Origin: Akkermansia muciniphila
Lineage (GTDB): Bacteria > Verrucomicrobiota > Verrucomicrobiia > Limisphaerales > UBA9464
NCBI GenBank assembly: GCA_945861565.1
Contig: CAMAUY010000017.1
Coordinates: forward strand, 1 to 64,000
DNA: 64,000 nt
Direction of reading: 5' to 3'
Shown in pieces: positions 1-9,039 of the stretch. Position 1 is the stretch's first letter; each line of letters begins with the position of its first letter. The position numbers and the translations under genes were made by a program. A model generated the notes under the pieces. It made no database searches. It was not told the origin of the DNA and saw only the letters and a program-made list of their open reading frames with translations.

Positions 1-128
1 GTTAGCGCTCAAAGCCGCCGGGTCAGGCAAAGAAGATCCAGGAAGAAGGAAGAAGAGATCTGTTGAAGTGTTTGAAGAAAATCCATCAAGAAAACTGTGC
101 GGTTTTCAGACCGGTCGTTTTGCACGGT

Positions 129-638
129 TTAGGTCCCGGCCTCCGCAAAGCGCGTGCAGGCCGCGACGAATTCCCCCGTCCAGATCCAGAGGTCGACGAC
201 GTTGGCGACGGTGTCGATCGGAAAATGGTCGTTCAGGCAACCGGTCGGAGAACTGAAAGTGACTACGACTGCACCTCTTTGCCGCCACGAGTCGACCCGT
301 ATCAAATCATCCTGCTCCAAGGTGCCCGGCACAGCGTAAAGGACGATATCGTGCTCGCTTGGGCCACGCGGGTCCAGAGAAGCCATGGCGATCAACCCGC
401 CGGCACGGCCCGTTGCCTCGGGTATGAAGTCGGGCTGCCGGCCCGCCACCCAGATGTTCCCTCCTGCCAGGTGCTCCGCCGCCGCCAAGCCAGCCGAGTC
501 ACCGATCGCCGCCAGCTTTGAAGGGGTGAGAATGATCGCGTCGCGAAGACGTGCCAAATAGCTTTCGGCCGCCATCGCGGTCGAGGCCCAGAGTGAACGA
601 GACAAAACCAGGGCGGCAATGAGGAGGATCGCTTTCAT
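129..638 (-). CDS. Secreted SIS-like (sugar isomerase fold) hypothetical protein
   Basis: The protein has about 169 residues. The start chosen is the ATG at 638 because it opens directly into a signal peptide (MKAILLIAALVLSRSLWA, then ending near AMAA). Longer in-frame starts would bury the signal sequence. The mature part resembles small exported proteins with a SIS-type Rossmann fold: it has a GDSAGLAAAEHLAGG segment where a sugar-phosphate loop would sit, followed by alternating beta and alpha stretches. The reading frame stops shortly after GEFVAACTRF, which looks early for this kind of protein, so the C-terminus may be truncated. No operon partner is visible; decayed insertion-sequence fragments lie upstream. 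The function is unknown and the SIS assignment is tentative. Confidence 0.5.
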   Translation of the reverse strand: MKAILLIAALVLSRSLWASTAMAAESYLARLRDAIILTPSKLAAIGDSAGLAAAEHLAGGNIWVAGRQPDFIPEATGRAGGLIAMASLDPRGPSEHDIVLYAVPGTLEQDDLIRVDSWRQRGAVVVTFSSPTGCLNDHFPIDTVANVVDLWIWTGEFVAACTRFAEAGT

Positions 639-1008
639 GCGGCGTTCAAGACTTTGAGATGCTGGGAAGTTTGGAACAAACGAAATCGGCATCGAATCGG
701 TCAACCTCGATACGCGCAATCCGAACATCAAGGTGGGTGTGGCCCAGGCTGTCCGCCGAAACGCCTTGTTAGGAAAGGGCGGCAACGGGGTCAGATCCAT
801 ACAGTTGACATAATTGATCCCAGTCGAAGCGACTATGGCATGATGGCCAGGTCCTTGCGAGTGTTCCTTCCGCGGACGGTTGGAAACGGATGCGGGCCTA
901 GTTCAGGAAATACGGGGTTGCCTAGCCGGCGCCATTCAACACGATGCCGCGTTTGCAGCGGTGCCCGTCTCGGAGGAATTATTGATTAATAGATGGCATG
1001 AAGACTAG
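639..1008. other. Gene-poor spacer upstream of IS remnants
   Basis: I see no convincing coding region here. The stretch separates the secreted SIS-like gene from a cluster of insertion-sequence fragments. Short open frames on both strands lack family resemblance or ribosome binding sites. Confidence 0.4.
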
Positions 1009-1179
1009 AGGACGCGCAAAAAGACGACGATCGCGGGCTTCCTGGAGTGGGTGGCCAATCAGAAGGCCCAGGCCCGCGAGGTCATCAGTTGCTACGAAGC
1101 CGGACCGACTGGATTCTGGCTCCATCGTCAACTCACCGCCTTGGGCGTGCGCAATTATGTCGTCTACCCGACGTCGTAG
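1009..1179 (+). pseudogene. IS110-family transposase fragment
   Basis: Read in the frame of position 1009, about 56 codons give a peptide containing TIAGFLEWVANQ and CYEAGPTGFWLHRQLTALGV. This closely resembles the N-terminal DEDD-type region of IS110/IS1111 transposases. A TAG precedes the frame at about 1006 and another TAG closes it at 1177-1179, right after NYVVYPTS, so only a small part of a normal transposase of roughly 350-400 residues survives. No inverted or direct repeats bounding an element were recognised. It is a dead remnant, followed about 90 bp later by a fragment of a different transposase family. Confidence 0.5.
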
Positions 1180-1270
1180 GGTCAAAAAACTCAAACCTAC
1201 CGATATTCAACGATTTACAGGGCGCTGAGGAGATTGCTCCCAGGCCGTTAGCTCGGTCAAAGTCTCTTCG

Positions 1271-1582
1271 ATGAATTGGAAACGAACGCTGGCGTACATC
1301 TCCGGTTCGGTTGATCAGGAACTCCTCCTGCGCAACGAGTATCTGGTCACGGACAATCGGATTCGATCGGTAAAGACGGAGCTCCTGTCGAAAATGATTC
1401 TTTTCGGAGAAAGCTCTCTCCGCCACTGCCTTGAAAACTACGTGAATCATTTCCACGCGGAGCGAAATCACCAAGGCAAGAGCCACGTGATCTGGCGACC
1501 AACCCGAAGTATCTGGAGGGCTTTGGCCTGTGAAGGGGGCCGTGCTCCAGGACACCGGCCCGCTGGTGACCTTTCTGGCTAA
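1271..1582 (+). pseudogene. IS3-like integrase/transposase with internal deletion
   Basis: The first 31 codons (MNWKRTLAYISGSVDQ, then LLLRNEYLVTDNRI) match the extreme N-terminus of the DDE integrase-type transposases common in Verrucomicrobia. From codon 32 onwards (RSVKTELL, then ILFGESSLRHCLENYVNHF and HAERNHQGK) the sequence matches the C-terminal end of the same family. The HTH and most of the DDE catalytic core, normally well over 200 residues, are missing although the reading frame is kept. The junction lies near 1364. Beyond HQGK the sequence degrades. It is interpreted as a non-functional internal-deletion derivative beside an IS110 fragment. Confidence 0.55.
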
Positions 1583-1684
1583 TCTTGACTGACCCCTTGC
1601 CCGGGCGGGCGAAAGACTGGCTGTGAGGCTTAGGCGCCGGTATCACAGCGGTTCGTGGAGCGAGTGAGGAAGACTGCGTGAAGA

Positions 1685-2692
1685 TCATGAGCGGAGTGTC
1701 TTGCGCATCACATTTATAAGCTCTGGCAATTTATGAATTGATGCCGATATCCGTTTCCATTGACTCAATGGCATGGCGGGGATTCCCGCAACGATTTCGC
1801 CGGCCTTGACGTTTTTCAAAACGCCGCTTTTGGAAACTATTTTAGCGCCATTCCCGATCTTTACATTGTCTCTAATGGCTACCTGGCCACCAATCTGGCA
1901 GCCCGCACCAATCTCAACACTACCGGCGATGCCGGATTGAGCGAGAATTGCGGTGTGCGGCCCAATTTTGACATTATGCGCAACATGGACTCCATTATCG
2001 ATTTTAACGCCGTCACCAATAATTGTTTCGTCAAACGAGGCTCGATCAATCATACAATTGGCCCCTATTTCTACACTTTTGCCAATACGTACGATACCAA
2101 TCTGAGGAATCTTTAACATGCCCTTCTTAGTTGCCTGGTAGCCGTAGCCATCACTCCCTATTACTGCACCGGATTGAATAATTGAATCGTCACCAATAAT
2201 ACACCGGTCAAGCACCTTTGCTCCCGGGTGCAGCAGTACATTGTTGCCTATGTGTGCGTTTCTTCCAATAAACACGTGAGCTCCAATCACAGCTCCAGCA
2301 CCCACATGGGCGCCTGATCCTACTACGGCTGAACTGTGGATAGTCACGCCTTGTTCTATGGCTGGCGGACAGTTGGCTTCATTCTGGCTGCGATCAACAA
2401 AACCAACTAGTTGCGTATAAGCAGCCAGCGCATCGCTGACAAGAATGCATTTATTTTCGGATGCCACCGGGTGTTGCGTCAAAAATATTCCTGCTTTGCT
2501 CTGTGCTATAGTTGCCAACGAAATCGGATCAAACACTGACGCATCGCCACGTGGAAGAATTATTGCTAGATCTTGCGGTCCAGCTGATGGCAATGATCGG
2601 ATGCTATCGATGACCAAGTCTCCGTCTGCATCGCAAGAAATTACGTTGTTAAGTGCGCCTAAAATTGTTTTTAAAGAAATGTTGATGTTCAT
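1685..2692 (-). CDS. lpxD: UDP-3-O-acylglucosamine N-acyltransferase LpxD
   Basis: LpxD adds the second 3-hydroxyacyl chain to UDP-3-O-acyl-glucosamine in lipid A synthesis, in the cytoplasm. The protein has 335 residues, normal for the family. Residues 1-105 form the N-terminal uridine-binding domain. From about 115 to 300 there is a left-handed beta helix made of hexapeptide repeats ([20 protein letters not shown]). The catalytic histidine motif HVAHN is at 236-240, with H239 as the expected base, and a C-terminal helix follows. No lpxA, fabZ or bamA neighbour is present, although lpxD is often clustered with these. The gene is visibly more AT-rich than its neighbours and lies next to transposase debris, so it may be a second, acquired copy. 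The family assignment is firm. Confidence 0.93.
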   Translation of the reverse strand: MNINISLKTILGALNNVISCDADGDLVIDSIRSLPSAGPQDLAIILPRGDASVFDPISLATIAQSKAGIFLTQHPVASENKCILVSDALAAYTQLVGFVDRSQNEANCPPAIEQGVTIHSSAVVGSGAHVGAGAVIGAHVFIGRNAHIGNNVLLHPGAKVLDRCIIGDDSIIQSGAVIGSDGYGYQATKKGMLKIPQIGIVRIGKSVEIGANCMIDRASFDETIIGDGVKIDNGVHVAHNVKIGPHTAILAQSGIAGSVEIGAGCQIGGQVAIRDNVKIGNGAKIVSKSGVLKNVKAGEIVAGIPAMPLSQWKRISASIHKLPELINVMRKTLRS

Positions 2693-3190
2693 AGGTTCCG
2701 TTGGATCGCTAAATCTGTCTCGCTGTTTCTACTTACGATTAAATCCTCGCGGGATTTGTTTGTTTTTGCAGCATTGTATTTTTACCTCTTTGGCTAAATA
2801 TTCGCGTGGTTTTCAGTCCGTGATGGGACGGGGCGTTCCGTGAACTTCAGAATTGAATGGTTGCTCGTCCTCGGTTCACGCCGCGACGGTCGTCCTAACT
2901 CTACCGTTCGTCCACGTGGACGTGTCCGAGAACTTCAAACGTTTCGAAACTTGTTGGCATTTAAGGTGTTTCGAGCGATCGGGAGGGTGACGCCGGAATC
3001 CACCAGAACCAGGACCAGGGTTGGTTCACTTTCGGGAGGTGAATCATTTGTCATGTCATGGAGGTCGTTGATTGATTGACGTTCCGCGCTGGAGCGATGA
3101 AAGTCGGAGAAAGATGGAGCCTGCAATCACAAAGAGAAATGAGCGGGGCGAACAGGCGGGAAGTATCCGTGGAAAACCGGAGAACGACTA
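2693..3190. other. Intergenic region, AT-rich on the lpxD side
   Basis: About 500 bp lie between divergent lpxD and the DUF3592 gene. The half next to lpxD is AT-rich and should contain the lpxD promoter, but I cannot point to a confident -35/-10 pair. A palindrome built on CGTCCACGTGGACG lies near 2910; it shares the CACGTG core of parS but not its flanks. No gene could be supported. Confidence 0.4.
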
Positions 3191-3670
3191 ATGGCCCAGA
3201 TCATCACCTTCCTCATCTTCGGCGGCTTTGGTCTGGTGATGCTGTTCGTGGGCCTCACCCAGTTCGTGCAGCAACGTCGCCTGTTGAGCAACTCCGAGCG
3301 TATCGACGCTGTTATCGTTCATTCACAAGTGTTCAGCAGCACGTCCGCCAACACCGATCGGCGCTTGCTCCGCAGCACCAGTACCACGACGCACCGACCC
3401 GACGTTAAGTTCCGCTATCACATTGGCGGCACCGAACACGAGAGCGACCTGATGTATCCCAACATCATCGTGCAGACGTATGCATCACGCGAAGCGGCGG
3501 AGGAGGCCCTTGTGCCGTTTCCGTTGCATGCCAAGGTTCGCTGCTATGTCAACCTGTCACTGCCTGACAAGGCCTTCCTGATCCCAACGGCCGGAAGCGG
3601 CCCCGTGGTTTTTATTGTCCTTGGCCTGCTGCTACCGCCTATTGCCTGGTTCGTCGGCAAGTACGTCTGA
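3191..3670 (+). CDS. DUF3592-type two-helix membrane protein
   Basis: The protein has 159 residues. The start at 3191 is preceded by GGAG at a suitable spacing. An N-terminal transmembrane helix covers roughly residues 3-25 (FLIFGGFGLVMLFVGL). A soluble middle segment of beta strands follows (VKFRYHIGGTEHESDLMYP), and a second helix lies near residues 133-155 (VVFIVLGLLLPPIAWFVG). This arrangement, with a YxxxG middle and a late V.CYVNLSLPDKAFL segment, is typical of DUF3592 proteins. Their role is unknown. The gene stands alone, divergent from lpxD and convergent with the VanY-like gene downstream. Confidence 0.7.
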   Translation: MAQIITFLIFGGFGLVMLFVGLTQFVQQRRLLSNSERIDAVIVHSQVFSSTSANTDRRLLRSTSTTTHRPDVKFRYHIGGTEHESDLMYPNIIVQTYASREAAEEALVPFPLHAKVRCYVNLSLPDKAFLIPTAGSGPVVFIVLGLLLPPIAWFVGKYV

Positions 3671-3821
3671 CTGTTAGCACGGCAGCCAAGCCGCGCTGCG
3701 TTTGTTTCAGTCAAATTGAGATCATAACGTGTGCTTGATCGGGAACGCTGTCACCGGTGCGTTTGCCTGTCGCCGGAACTGAGCCCCATACTGTACGTGC
3801 CCCTTCGAATAACTCCTGGCC

Positions 3822-4352
3822 TCAGCCAAAGTGGAACCAGTGCCAGGGTTCAAAAACAACTCCATGCGGATTGTCTCGGGGGAAACTCATCCGAAATCGA
3901 AACCTTTCCCCCTCCCGTCGTAACCACGCATAGGCCGTCGTACGCTCAAATGCTTCCTCCAAGGGCTCGCTCCAGGGCGTCGTTATGTCGGCGGCTCTTC
4001 CGGTATGATGTTCGCTATAACCCGGCGCGGCGCTGCTCTTGAGAATGTCCTGAATGGGCTGGCCCTTCGCCAACTTCCTGCGGATTATGGAAGTCTGATA
4101 TTCAATGCTGCGAAACCCTGAAACCAACTGTAGTGCGATCCCCTCCGCGGCAGCCGTTGCCCGGAGCATTTCCCAGGCCAGAGCCGTACTCGCAGCTAAT
4201 TTCTGTTCTCGCCCCAAAATATCAAGCCCCACCCCGACGAGTTCGGTTGCCTCCGGCTGCAGCTTCAACCCTCGCTCCTTTCCATAGTTCACCGGAATTC
4301 CAAGCTCTTCGTGGAGTGCCCGCAGAGCCGGAAGCAAAAGCTGGGTTCGCAT
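3822..4352 (-). CDS. VanY-like D-alanyl-D-alanine carboxypeptidase (peptidase M15B)
   Basis: The 176-residue protein belongs to the zinc peptidases that cut D-Ala-D-Ala ends of peptidoglycan. Zinc ligands are visible: the SxHxxGxAxD motif as SEHHTGRAAD at 113-122 (H115, D122) and the second motif EPWHWFH at 168-174 (catalytic E168, zinc H171). A conserved SGFRS segment at 78-82 fits the substrate-binding part. No clear signal peptide is present, so either export uses an upstream start or the enzyme is cytoplasmic and acts in peptidoglycan recycling. The start lies 38 bp after the YceI stop on the same strand, suggesting co-transcription. The 64-residue N-terminal helical region before the peptidase core is not recognised. 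Confidence 0.82.
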   Translation of the reverse strand: MRTQLLLPALRALHEELGIPVNYGKERGLKLQPEATELVGVGLDILGREQKLAASTALAWEMLRATAAAEGIALQLVSGFRSIEYQTSIIRRKLAKGQPIQDILKSSAAPGYSEHHTGRAADITTPWSEPLEEAFERTTAYAWLRREGERFRFRMSFPRDNPHGVVFEPWHWFHFG

Positions 4353-4390
4353 CAGAAGGACGATGCCAGCGGCTGCGGCCCGCTCCAGCG

Positions 4391-5080
4391 TTACTTAGCG
4401 GCTTCCATTTTTCGAGCGGTGATCCACTCGAACGACACCTTCACCTCATCGCCTACTTTGATTAGTCCCAAAGCGATGTTCGGGGCGGGCGGTTTGATCC
4501 CATGATTTGTCATCTTAATCGGAGTCGTCCCGACGACTTTCAGCTTATTGCCTTCGAATTTCTCCATGGTCACCGTCATCTCCACCGGCCGGGTAACTCC
4601 GCCGATAGTCAGCTCACCTTTGCTGACGAACTCGAGTGGATCGCCCGGCTTATGTTCGCCGGTCCTGGGGCTCAGCTCGGTCAGCTTAAACGTTATCTTG
4701 GGAAACTCCGGTTGCTTCATTGCCTCCAGCATCACTTCATCCATCCGTTTCGTGCCGCTCTTGATGGACTGGACCGGGATAGACACCTCGGCACTGGACC
4801 TCACCTTCAGGTTCGGCAGCTTGCCCGCCGATGTTTCGAGTGGATAATTGGAGTCGATTTCGAAGTGCCCGCCGATGATCTTGCCCTCCATCTTCCAGTC
4901 ATGAATCGTCGACGTTCCATGGACGGTTACCTTGCTGGCCGGGGTTGCCTGGTAGCGCGTCAGAGTTTCAGCGGAAGCCGAGGGGGCCGCTGAGCCGAGC
5001 GCGATGGCCAGTGTTAAGGCGAGAACGATGGCGATGGCGGGTGCGATCGTATTGGGAAGAAGGAGGCGAGGCGGTTTCAT
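4391..5080 (-). CDS. YceI family periplasmic protein
   Basis: The 229-residue protein opens with a long signal sequence (hydrophobic IAPAIAIVLALTLAIALG, cleavage near SASA). It then shows the YceI lipocalin-like barrel: SKVTVHGTSTIHDW, SIPVQSIKSG, FPKITFKL, KGELTIGGVTRPVEM and a final strand VKVSFEWI. YceI barrels bind polyisoprenoid or amphipathic ligands in the periplasm; the ligand here is unknown. The sequence around HDW and the IKMTNHGIKPP motif are typical of the subgroup found in Bacteroidetes and Verrucomicrobia. It is upstream of, and probably co-transcribed with, the VanY-like peptidase. An AT-containing spacer of about 75 bp separates it from the oxidoreductase gene on the same strand. 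Confidence 0.85.
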   Translation of the reverse strand: MKPPRLLLPNTIAPAIAIVLALTLAIALGSAAPSASAETLTRYQATPASKVTVHGTSTIHDWKMEGKIIGGHFEIDSNYPLETSAGKLPNLKVRSSAEVSIPVQSIKSGTKRMDEVMLEAMKQPEFPKITFKLTELSPRTGEHKPGDPLEFVSKGELTIGGVTRPVEMTVTMEKFEGNKLKVVGTTPIKMTNHGIKPPAPNIALGLIKVGDEVKVSFEWITARKMEAAK

Positions 5081-5155
5081 GGTTCGGAGACAGTTTGACG
5101 ACGGAGCGGTGACAATATTCGGACCGGGGTTAGGAATCCTTAGTTGGGACGAGGC

Positions 5156-6511
5156 CTAGACATGAAACCATTCGTCCTGGAATAATATTTTCTTCCCCCC
5201 GACCACTGCCTCATTGGCGGTCAGTGCCACGACGGTGGCCTCAAATCCGTCCTTCCACTTTGGAGCGGGCAGCAGTTTAAGTGTGGCTAGATGATCCGCG
5301 AGGGCCTTGGGATCATCCGCGCCAAAGTTTTCGATGAAATCCTTGGTACCGGTGGTTAATTCGTGGGCGTTGAACAGGAACGACTCGAGCGCGTAGAACA
5401 GGGGTGGGTTGGGATAGGGAGCTTCCTCCATGGGATTCTTGCCCTGGGCGCCGATTTTCGTGGCATTGGCGACCAGGGCAATGCCGAGATCCTTATAAAA
5501 ACTATCCTTGCGGGCATAGACTTCCCATCCGAGAAGCGGGGCATCCGATTCCTTGAACATCCACGCTCTGTTCTCACGCATCATGACGGCAGCGTCCGTA
5601 CCGTAGATCATTGTGTATTCGGAATCGAAGGAGTTGGTCAAAGTCAGTTCCTGGGAGAGATGGATGTCGTTGGAATACTCATAGATGCATTGAACTGTAT
5701 CGGCAGTCTGCCGATCGTCCTTCCACTGCTGGATGGATCCGAAGCCCATCACCGATTTCGGCCTCTGCCCGAGAAACCAATTGATCGTGTCGATCGGGTG
5801 AATGCCAAGCTCTCCGACGAGGCCCGGTGAGGTTTCGCGATACAATTTCCAGTTGAGCTCCTTCTCGCGCTCAGGATTTGGGGAACTGGCTCTCCAGCTC
5901 GTTTTTCGATGCCATTGCGTCCGCGCCTTGATGGTGCGGCCGGCCCCGCCCGAGCGGATGAACGGAAGAAGAAAATGGCTCTGCGGATGCGAACGTTCCT
6001 GAAGTCCTGGCTGGAAGACGACTTTACCCGCATCTCGGGCCGCCTGCGCAATGGCGCGGGCATCCTCCAGGGTGGCCGCCATCGGGACCTCCAGATAGAC
6101 GTGCTTGCCTGCGGCCAGGGCGGCCACCGCAATATCCCGGTGCTGATGCGGGGGCGTGGCAATCACAACCGCCGTGATCTCGGTATCGGCTAGAAGTTGC
6201 CGATAATCCTTGTACTGCTTTGCCTTGGGAGCTGCTGTTCCGGCGCGCTTGAGCGCCGACGGATAATGATCACACAACGCCGAGACTCGGCCATTGGAGA
6301 GGCTGCCGAGCACAGTTACGGCTTCTCGCCCCCGCGTCCCCAGGCCTATCACCCCCGTGTTGGTGACGGTGACCGCTTTCTCCGCCTCGGCTGGTTTTGC
6401 ATCTTGGGCTGCCGTTTGAACCATTCCAAAAAGGGCTGCCAGACTGGCCACGGAGCCGCCTCGGAGAAACTCCCGACGGTTGAAATCAAACGGTTCCAAG
6501 GGTGTGTTCAT
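5156..6511 (-). CDS. Tat-exported Gfo/Idh/MocA family oxidoreductase
   Basis: The 451-residue protein has a twin-arginine signal: FNRREFLRGG at 11-20 followed by a hydrophobic stretch (SVASLAALFGMV) and a cut region near AQDAKPAEA. The Rossmann domain begins at about residue 48 with TGVIGLGTRGREAV (GxGxxG) and includes EVPMA in place of the usual EKP motif. The second half is the Gfo/Idh/MocA alpha/beta domain (GELGIHPIDTINWFLGQ). Members reduce or oxidise sugar derivatives with tightly held NAD(P); exported ones are abundant in Planctomycetes and Verrucomicrobia, where they work in polysaccharide metabolism. The substrate cannot be predicted. The replacement of the EKP lysine could affect catalysis. 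Confidence 0.85.
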   Translation of the reverse strand: MNTPLEPFDFNRREFLRGGSVASLAALFGMVQTAAQDAKPAEAEKAVTVTNTGVIGLGTRGREAVTVLGSLSNGRVSALCDHYPSALKRAGTAAPKAKQYKDYRQLLADTEITAVVIATPPHQHRDIAVAALAAGKHVYLEVPMAATLEDARAIAQAARDAGKVVFQPGLQERSHPQSHFLLPFIRSGGAGRTIKARTQWHRKTSWRASSPNPEREKELNWKLYRETSPGLVGELGIHPIDTINWFLGQRPKSVMGFGSIQQWKDDRQTADTVQCIYEYSNDIHLSQELTLTNSFDSEYTMIYGTDAAVMMRENRAWMFKESDAPLLGWEVYARKDSFYKDLGIALVANATKIGAQGKNPMEEAPYPNPPLFYALESFLFNAHELTTGTKDFIENFGADDPKALADHLATLKLLPAPKWKDGFEATVVALTANEAVVGGKKILFQDEWFHV

Positions 6512-6920
6512 GGGTTCAGTAGATCAGCGATCGGCAATCTTCGGCAGGACTTTGCCTAAGTCAAGCGAGCCGGCGAGAGTCGGGACCCCTAGGGCCCATC
6601 CCGAAGTTGTTGGTAGAGGTTGTCGCGCTGCGACAACTCCGCCCGCGTCCTGCGGGCGGACAGGGCCGCTACGCGGTTCGTGCCGCGCCTGAACCGCGCC
6701 GGGTCGCCGCAGCGCAGCGTCCGCTACCGTCTCCAACAACTTCGAGATGCGCCCGGACCGCTACGGGGATCCTGAATCGGTACATAGAAGGTAACCAAGC
6801 CAACAGAGATCCTTTTTCTCTCCATTCTCCATCGGTCGCATCGTCGCCTTCTATTTAAGGTTGCTTAACTTTTGCGAAGCCTTCCGTGTATTGTGTATTT
6901 CCTGCTCCTAGGATCGGGAT
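6512..6920. other. Intergenic region carrying a short inverted-repeat element
   Basis: There is no gene here. The left half is the 163-bp element described separately (6592-6754). The rest, up to the uppS stop, is featureless apart from AT-rich stretches near 6785-6870. Confidence 0.5.
6592..6754. mobile_element. MITE/REP-like element with 22-bp terminal inverted repeats
   Basis: The two ends, 6592-6613 and 6733-6754, are inverted repeats of 22 bp with two mismatches, both reading toward CGAAGTTGTTGG inside. Next to the left end is a perfect hairpin, GTTGTCGCGCTGCGACAAC at 6619-6637 (8-bp stem, 3-nt loop). A further palindrome, CCCGC(GTCCT)GCGGG, lies at 6642-6656. The element is too short to encode a transposase. 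A second copy of the left end and hairpin occurs at 9040-9085 in this window, so the unit is dispersed. It could be mobilised in trans or could be a transcribed palindromic unit. Confidence 0.6.
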
Positions 6921-7655
6921 TTAAAGACCGCCAAATCGCCGGTTTCTCCTCGCATACTCCTCCAGGGCTGACACCAACTCCGCCTTGCGAAATTCCGGCC
7001 ATAACGTCGGTGTCACCACCAGTTCCGCGTAGGAGATCTGCCAAAGGAGAAAGTTGCTGACTCGCATCTCACCACTCGTGCGAATGAGTAAATCCGGATC
7101 CGGCCAATGCCGCGTGTACAAATGCTCCGACATCACACGCTCGTTGATTTCCGCCGGGTCAAGCCGTCCCGCCTTCGCCTCCTCGGCGATCGCCCGAGCT
7201 GCTTCCACCAGCTCCGTCCTGCCTCCATAACTCAGCGCCAGAATCAGCGTCAGTCCGTTGTTCCTCGCCAGGGCCGTCTTGGTTTTCGCCAGTTGCACCT
7301 GAACAAATTCCGGCAGCCTCCAGATCTGTCCGATTGCCTCCAGGCGGACGTTATTTCGGTTCAACTCCCCGATCTCATTCTTGAGGAATCGGGCGAGGTA
7401 CTTCATGAGGGTATCCACTTCATCCTTCGGCCGATTCCAATTCTCCACCGAAAAGGCATACAACGTCAGGTACTTGACCCCGCATTCTCCAGCTGACCGT
7501 ACGATCGCCCGGACCGATTCAACGCCTTTTCGATGTCCCTCGACTCGAGGTAGGCCTCGCTTCTTGGCCCAACGCCCATTCCCATCCATGATCACCGCAA
7601 CATGCGCCGGAATGGCCGCCTTAGCCTCGGAGCTCAACTGAAGAGCGGCGGTCAC
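6921..7655 (-). CDS. uppS: Isoprenyl transferase (undecaprenyl diphosphate synthase)
   Basis: UppS condenses isopentenyl diphosphate with farnesyl diphosphate in cis to make the C55 carrier lipid for peptidoglycan and LPS. The start chosen is the GTG at 7655 (244 residues), because GTG shares bases with the purA stop as GTGA and a longer frame upstream merely re-reads purA. The catalytic motif MDGNGRWAK is at 23-31 with D24. Other family motifs follow: GHRKGVESVRAIVR, LYAFSVENWNRP, and a RTSGEMRVSNFLLW segment near the end (usual form RTSGExRxSNFLLWQ). It is translationally coupled to purA. The assignment is firm; alternative long-chain cis-prenyl products cannot be excluded. Confidence 0.95.
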   Translation of the reverse strand: MTAALQLSSEAKAAIPAHVAVIMDGNGRWAKKRGLPRVEGHRKGVESVRAIVRSAGECGVKYLTLYAFSVENWNRPKDEVDTLMKYLARFLKNEIGELNRNNVRLEAIGQIWRLPEFVQVQLAKTKTALARNNGLTLILALSYGGRTELVEAARAIAEEAKAGRLDPAEINERVMSEHLYTRHWPDPDLLIRTSGEMRVSNFLLWQISYAELVVTPTLWPEFRKAELVSALEEYARRNRRFGGL

Positions 7656-8929
7656 AAAAACATTGTTTGCTCCCTCGCGGGTCCCACACTGGCAATCCGA
7701 AGGCTGGCTCCGGTGAGCCGGCAGATCTCGTCCAGATACCTTCGACATCGTACCGGCAGGTCGCGGAACCTTTTGATATCATGGGTAGGCTCGAGCCAGC
7801 CTGGAAACGTCGCGTATACCGGCTGGCATTGAGCGAGAGCTTCACAGTCCGCGGGCACATGATGGAGAAGGCGCTTATTCAGCCGGTAGCCCGTGCATAC
7901 CCGGATTTCCTCGACCGTATCCAATCCGTCGATGTTGGTAATGGCGAGTTCATCAATGCCATTCACCATGGTCGCGTGCCGAGTAGCCACAGAATCGAAC
8001 CAGCCGCACCGCCGAGCCCGGCCGGTGGTTGAGCCGAATTCCCGACCCATTCCGTGCAGCAAATCCGAAATTTCCGCGTTCTCCGTCGGCAAGGGTCCTT
8101 CTCCGACTCGCGTGGTGTAGGCCTTCATCACTCCGACCACTCGGTCCATGCGATTCGGCGGAACTCCTGACCCGGTGCAAGCGCCTCCCGAGGTGGTGTT
8201 TGACGACGTCACGAAGGGATAGGTGCCGTGATCGATGTCAAGAAATGTCCCCTGAGCCCCCTCGAACAGAATTCGCCTCCCGGCCTGCGTCGCCTCGTTT
8301 AACATCATCACCGTGTTGGCTACGAATGGCCGAAGGCGGTCCGCCGCCTGGGAGTACTCCGCCCATAATTTCTGATAGGAAATCACCTTTCCTCCCAACG
8401 CCCGAATGACAGCGTTGTTCTCCTTCAAACGTTCCCGTAGCATCTCCTCAAATCGCCGTGGGTTGATCAGATCCACCACCCTCAGACCCACCCTCGCCGT
8501 CTTGTCGCCGTACGTTGGCCCGATTCCTCGCTTCGTCGTCCCGATCTTTTTGCTCCCCTTCCGCTGCTCCCTCAGTCCATCCAGCTCTCGATGCCAGGGA
8601 AAGACGACGTGCGCCGTTTCCGACACCACCAAATTTCCCTTCTTTCCTCCTTTTACCCGGATCCCGAGTTTCAATAATCCGTCGATCTCCCCGACCAATC
8701 CCACAGGATCGAGTACCACCCCGTTTCCTATCACGCACTGTTTGCCTGGCCTGAGGATTCCCGACGGGATGAGGTGCAGGATGTACTTTTTCGGCCCGAG
8801 GAAGACCGTGTGTCCCGCATTGTTGCCCCCCTGGGTACGGACCACGACGTCCGCCTCCTCGGTCAGGACATCAATGATCTTGCCCTTGCCTTCGTCGCCC
8901 CATTGGGCTCCCACCAGAATCGTATTCAT
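7652..8929 (-). CDS. purA: Adenylosuccinate synthetase
   Basis: PurA joins IMP and aspartate with GTP hydrolysis, the first committed step to AMP. It has 425 residues, the normal length. The phosphate loop GDEGKGK is at 11-17, GNNAGHTV and the IMP-binding QGTFLDIDHGTYPFVTSS region (written here in part) follow, and TTGRARRCGWFD is typical. The ATG at 8927-8929 is unusual because it sits directly behind a terminator-like hairpin and its U-run (8936-8962), with no good Shine-Dalgarno sequence between. The stop overlaps the uppS GTG by the sequence GTGA. The AMP and carrier-lipid pathways are not functionally linked, so the pairing is probably just an operon of essential genes. Confidence 0.97.
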   Translation of the reverse strand: MNTILVGAQWGDEGKGKIIDVLTEEADVVVRTQGGNNAGHTVFLGPKKYILHLIPSGILRPGKQCVIGNGVVLDPVGLVGEIDGLLKLGIRVKGGKKGNLVVSETAHVVFPWHRELDGLREQRKGSKKIGTTKRGIGPTYGDKTARVGLRVVDLINPRRFEEMLRERLKENNAVIRALGGKVISYQKLWAEYSQAADRLRPFVANTVMMLNEATQAGRRILFEGAQGTFLDIDHGTYPFVTSSNTTSGGACTGSGVPPNRMDRVVGVMKAYTTRVGEGPLPTENAEISDLLHGMGREFGSTTGRARRCGWFDSVATRHATMVNGIDELAITNIDGLDTVEEIRVCTGYRLNKRLLHHVPADCEALAQCQPVYATFPGWLEPTHDIKRFRDLPVRCRRYLDEICRLTGASLRIASVGPAREQTMFL

Positions 8930-8935
8930 GACAAT

Positions 8936-8962
8936 AAAAAGCCCCGAAAGTAAAGTCGGGGC
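8936..8962 (-). terminator. Rho-independent terminator abutting the purA start
   Basis: On the minus strand a 7-bp stem, GCCCCGA pairing with TCGGGGC (8941-8947 with 8956-8962, 8-nt loop), is followed by a T-rich run (8936-8940) and then, after six more bases, the purA ATG. It can end transcripts coming from dnaN and the C39-like gene. Because it lies just before purA, it could alternatively attenuate purA. Confidence 0.7.
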
Positions 8963-9039
8963 GTTACCGGTATTTACCCCCCGACGTTAAGGACGGCTCG
9001 AATGGGTGTCAATCGCACCCGGGCCATTCAGCTTGGAGT

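Noticed and set aside
63-521. Plus-strand open frame opposite the SIS-like gene
   Set aside because: Lies antisense to a gene with a clear signal peptide and shows no motif.
2900-2925. Third parS site
   Set aside because: The palindrome CGTCCACGTGGACG shares the CACGTG core but not the flanks of parS.
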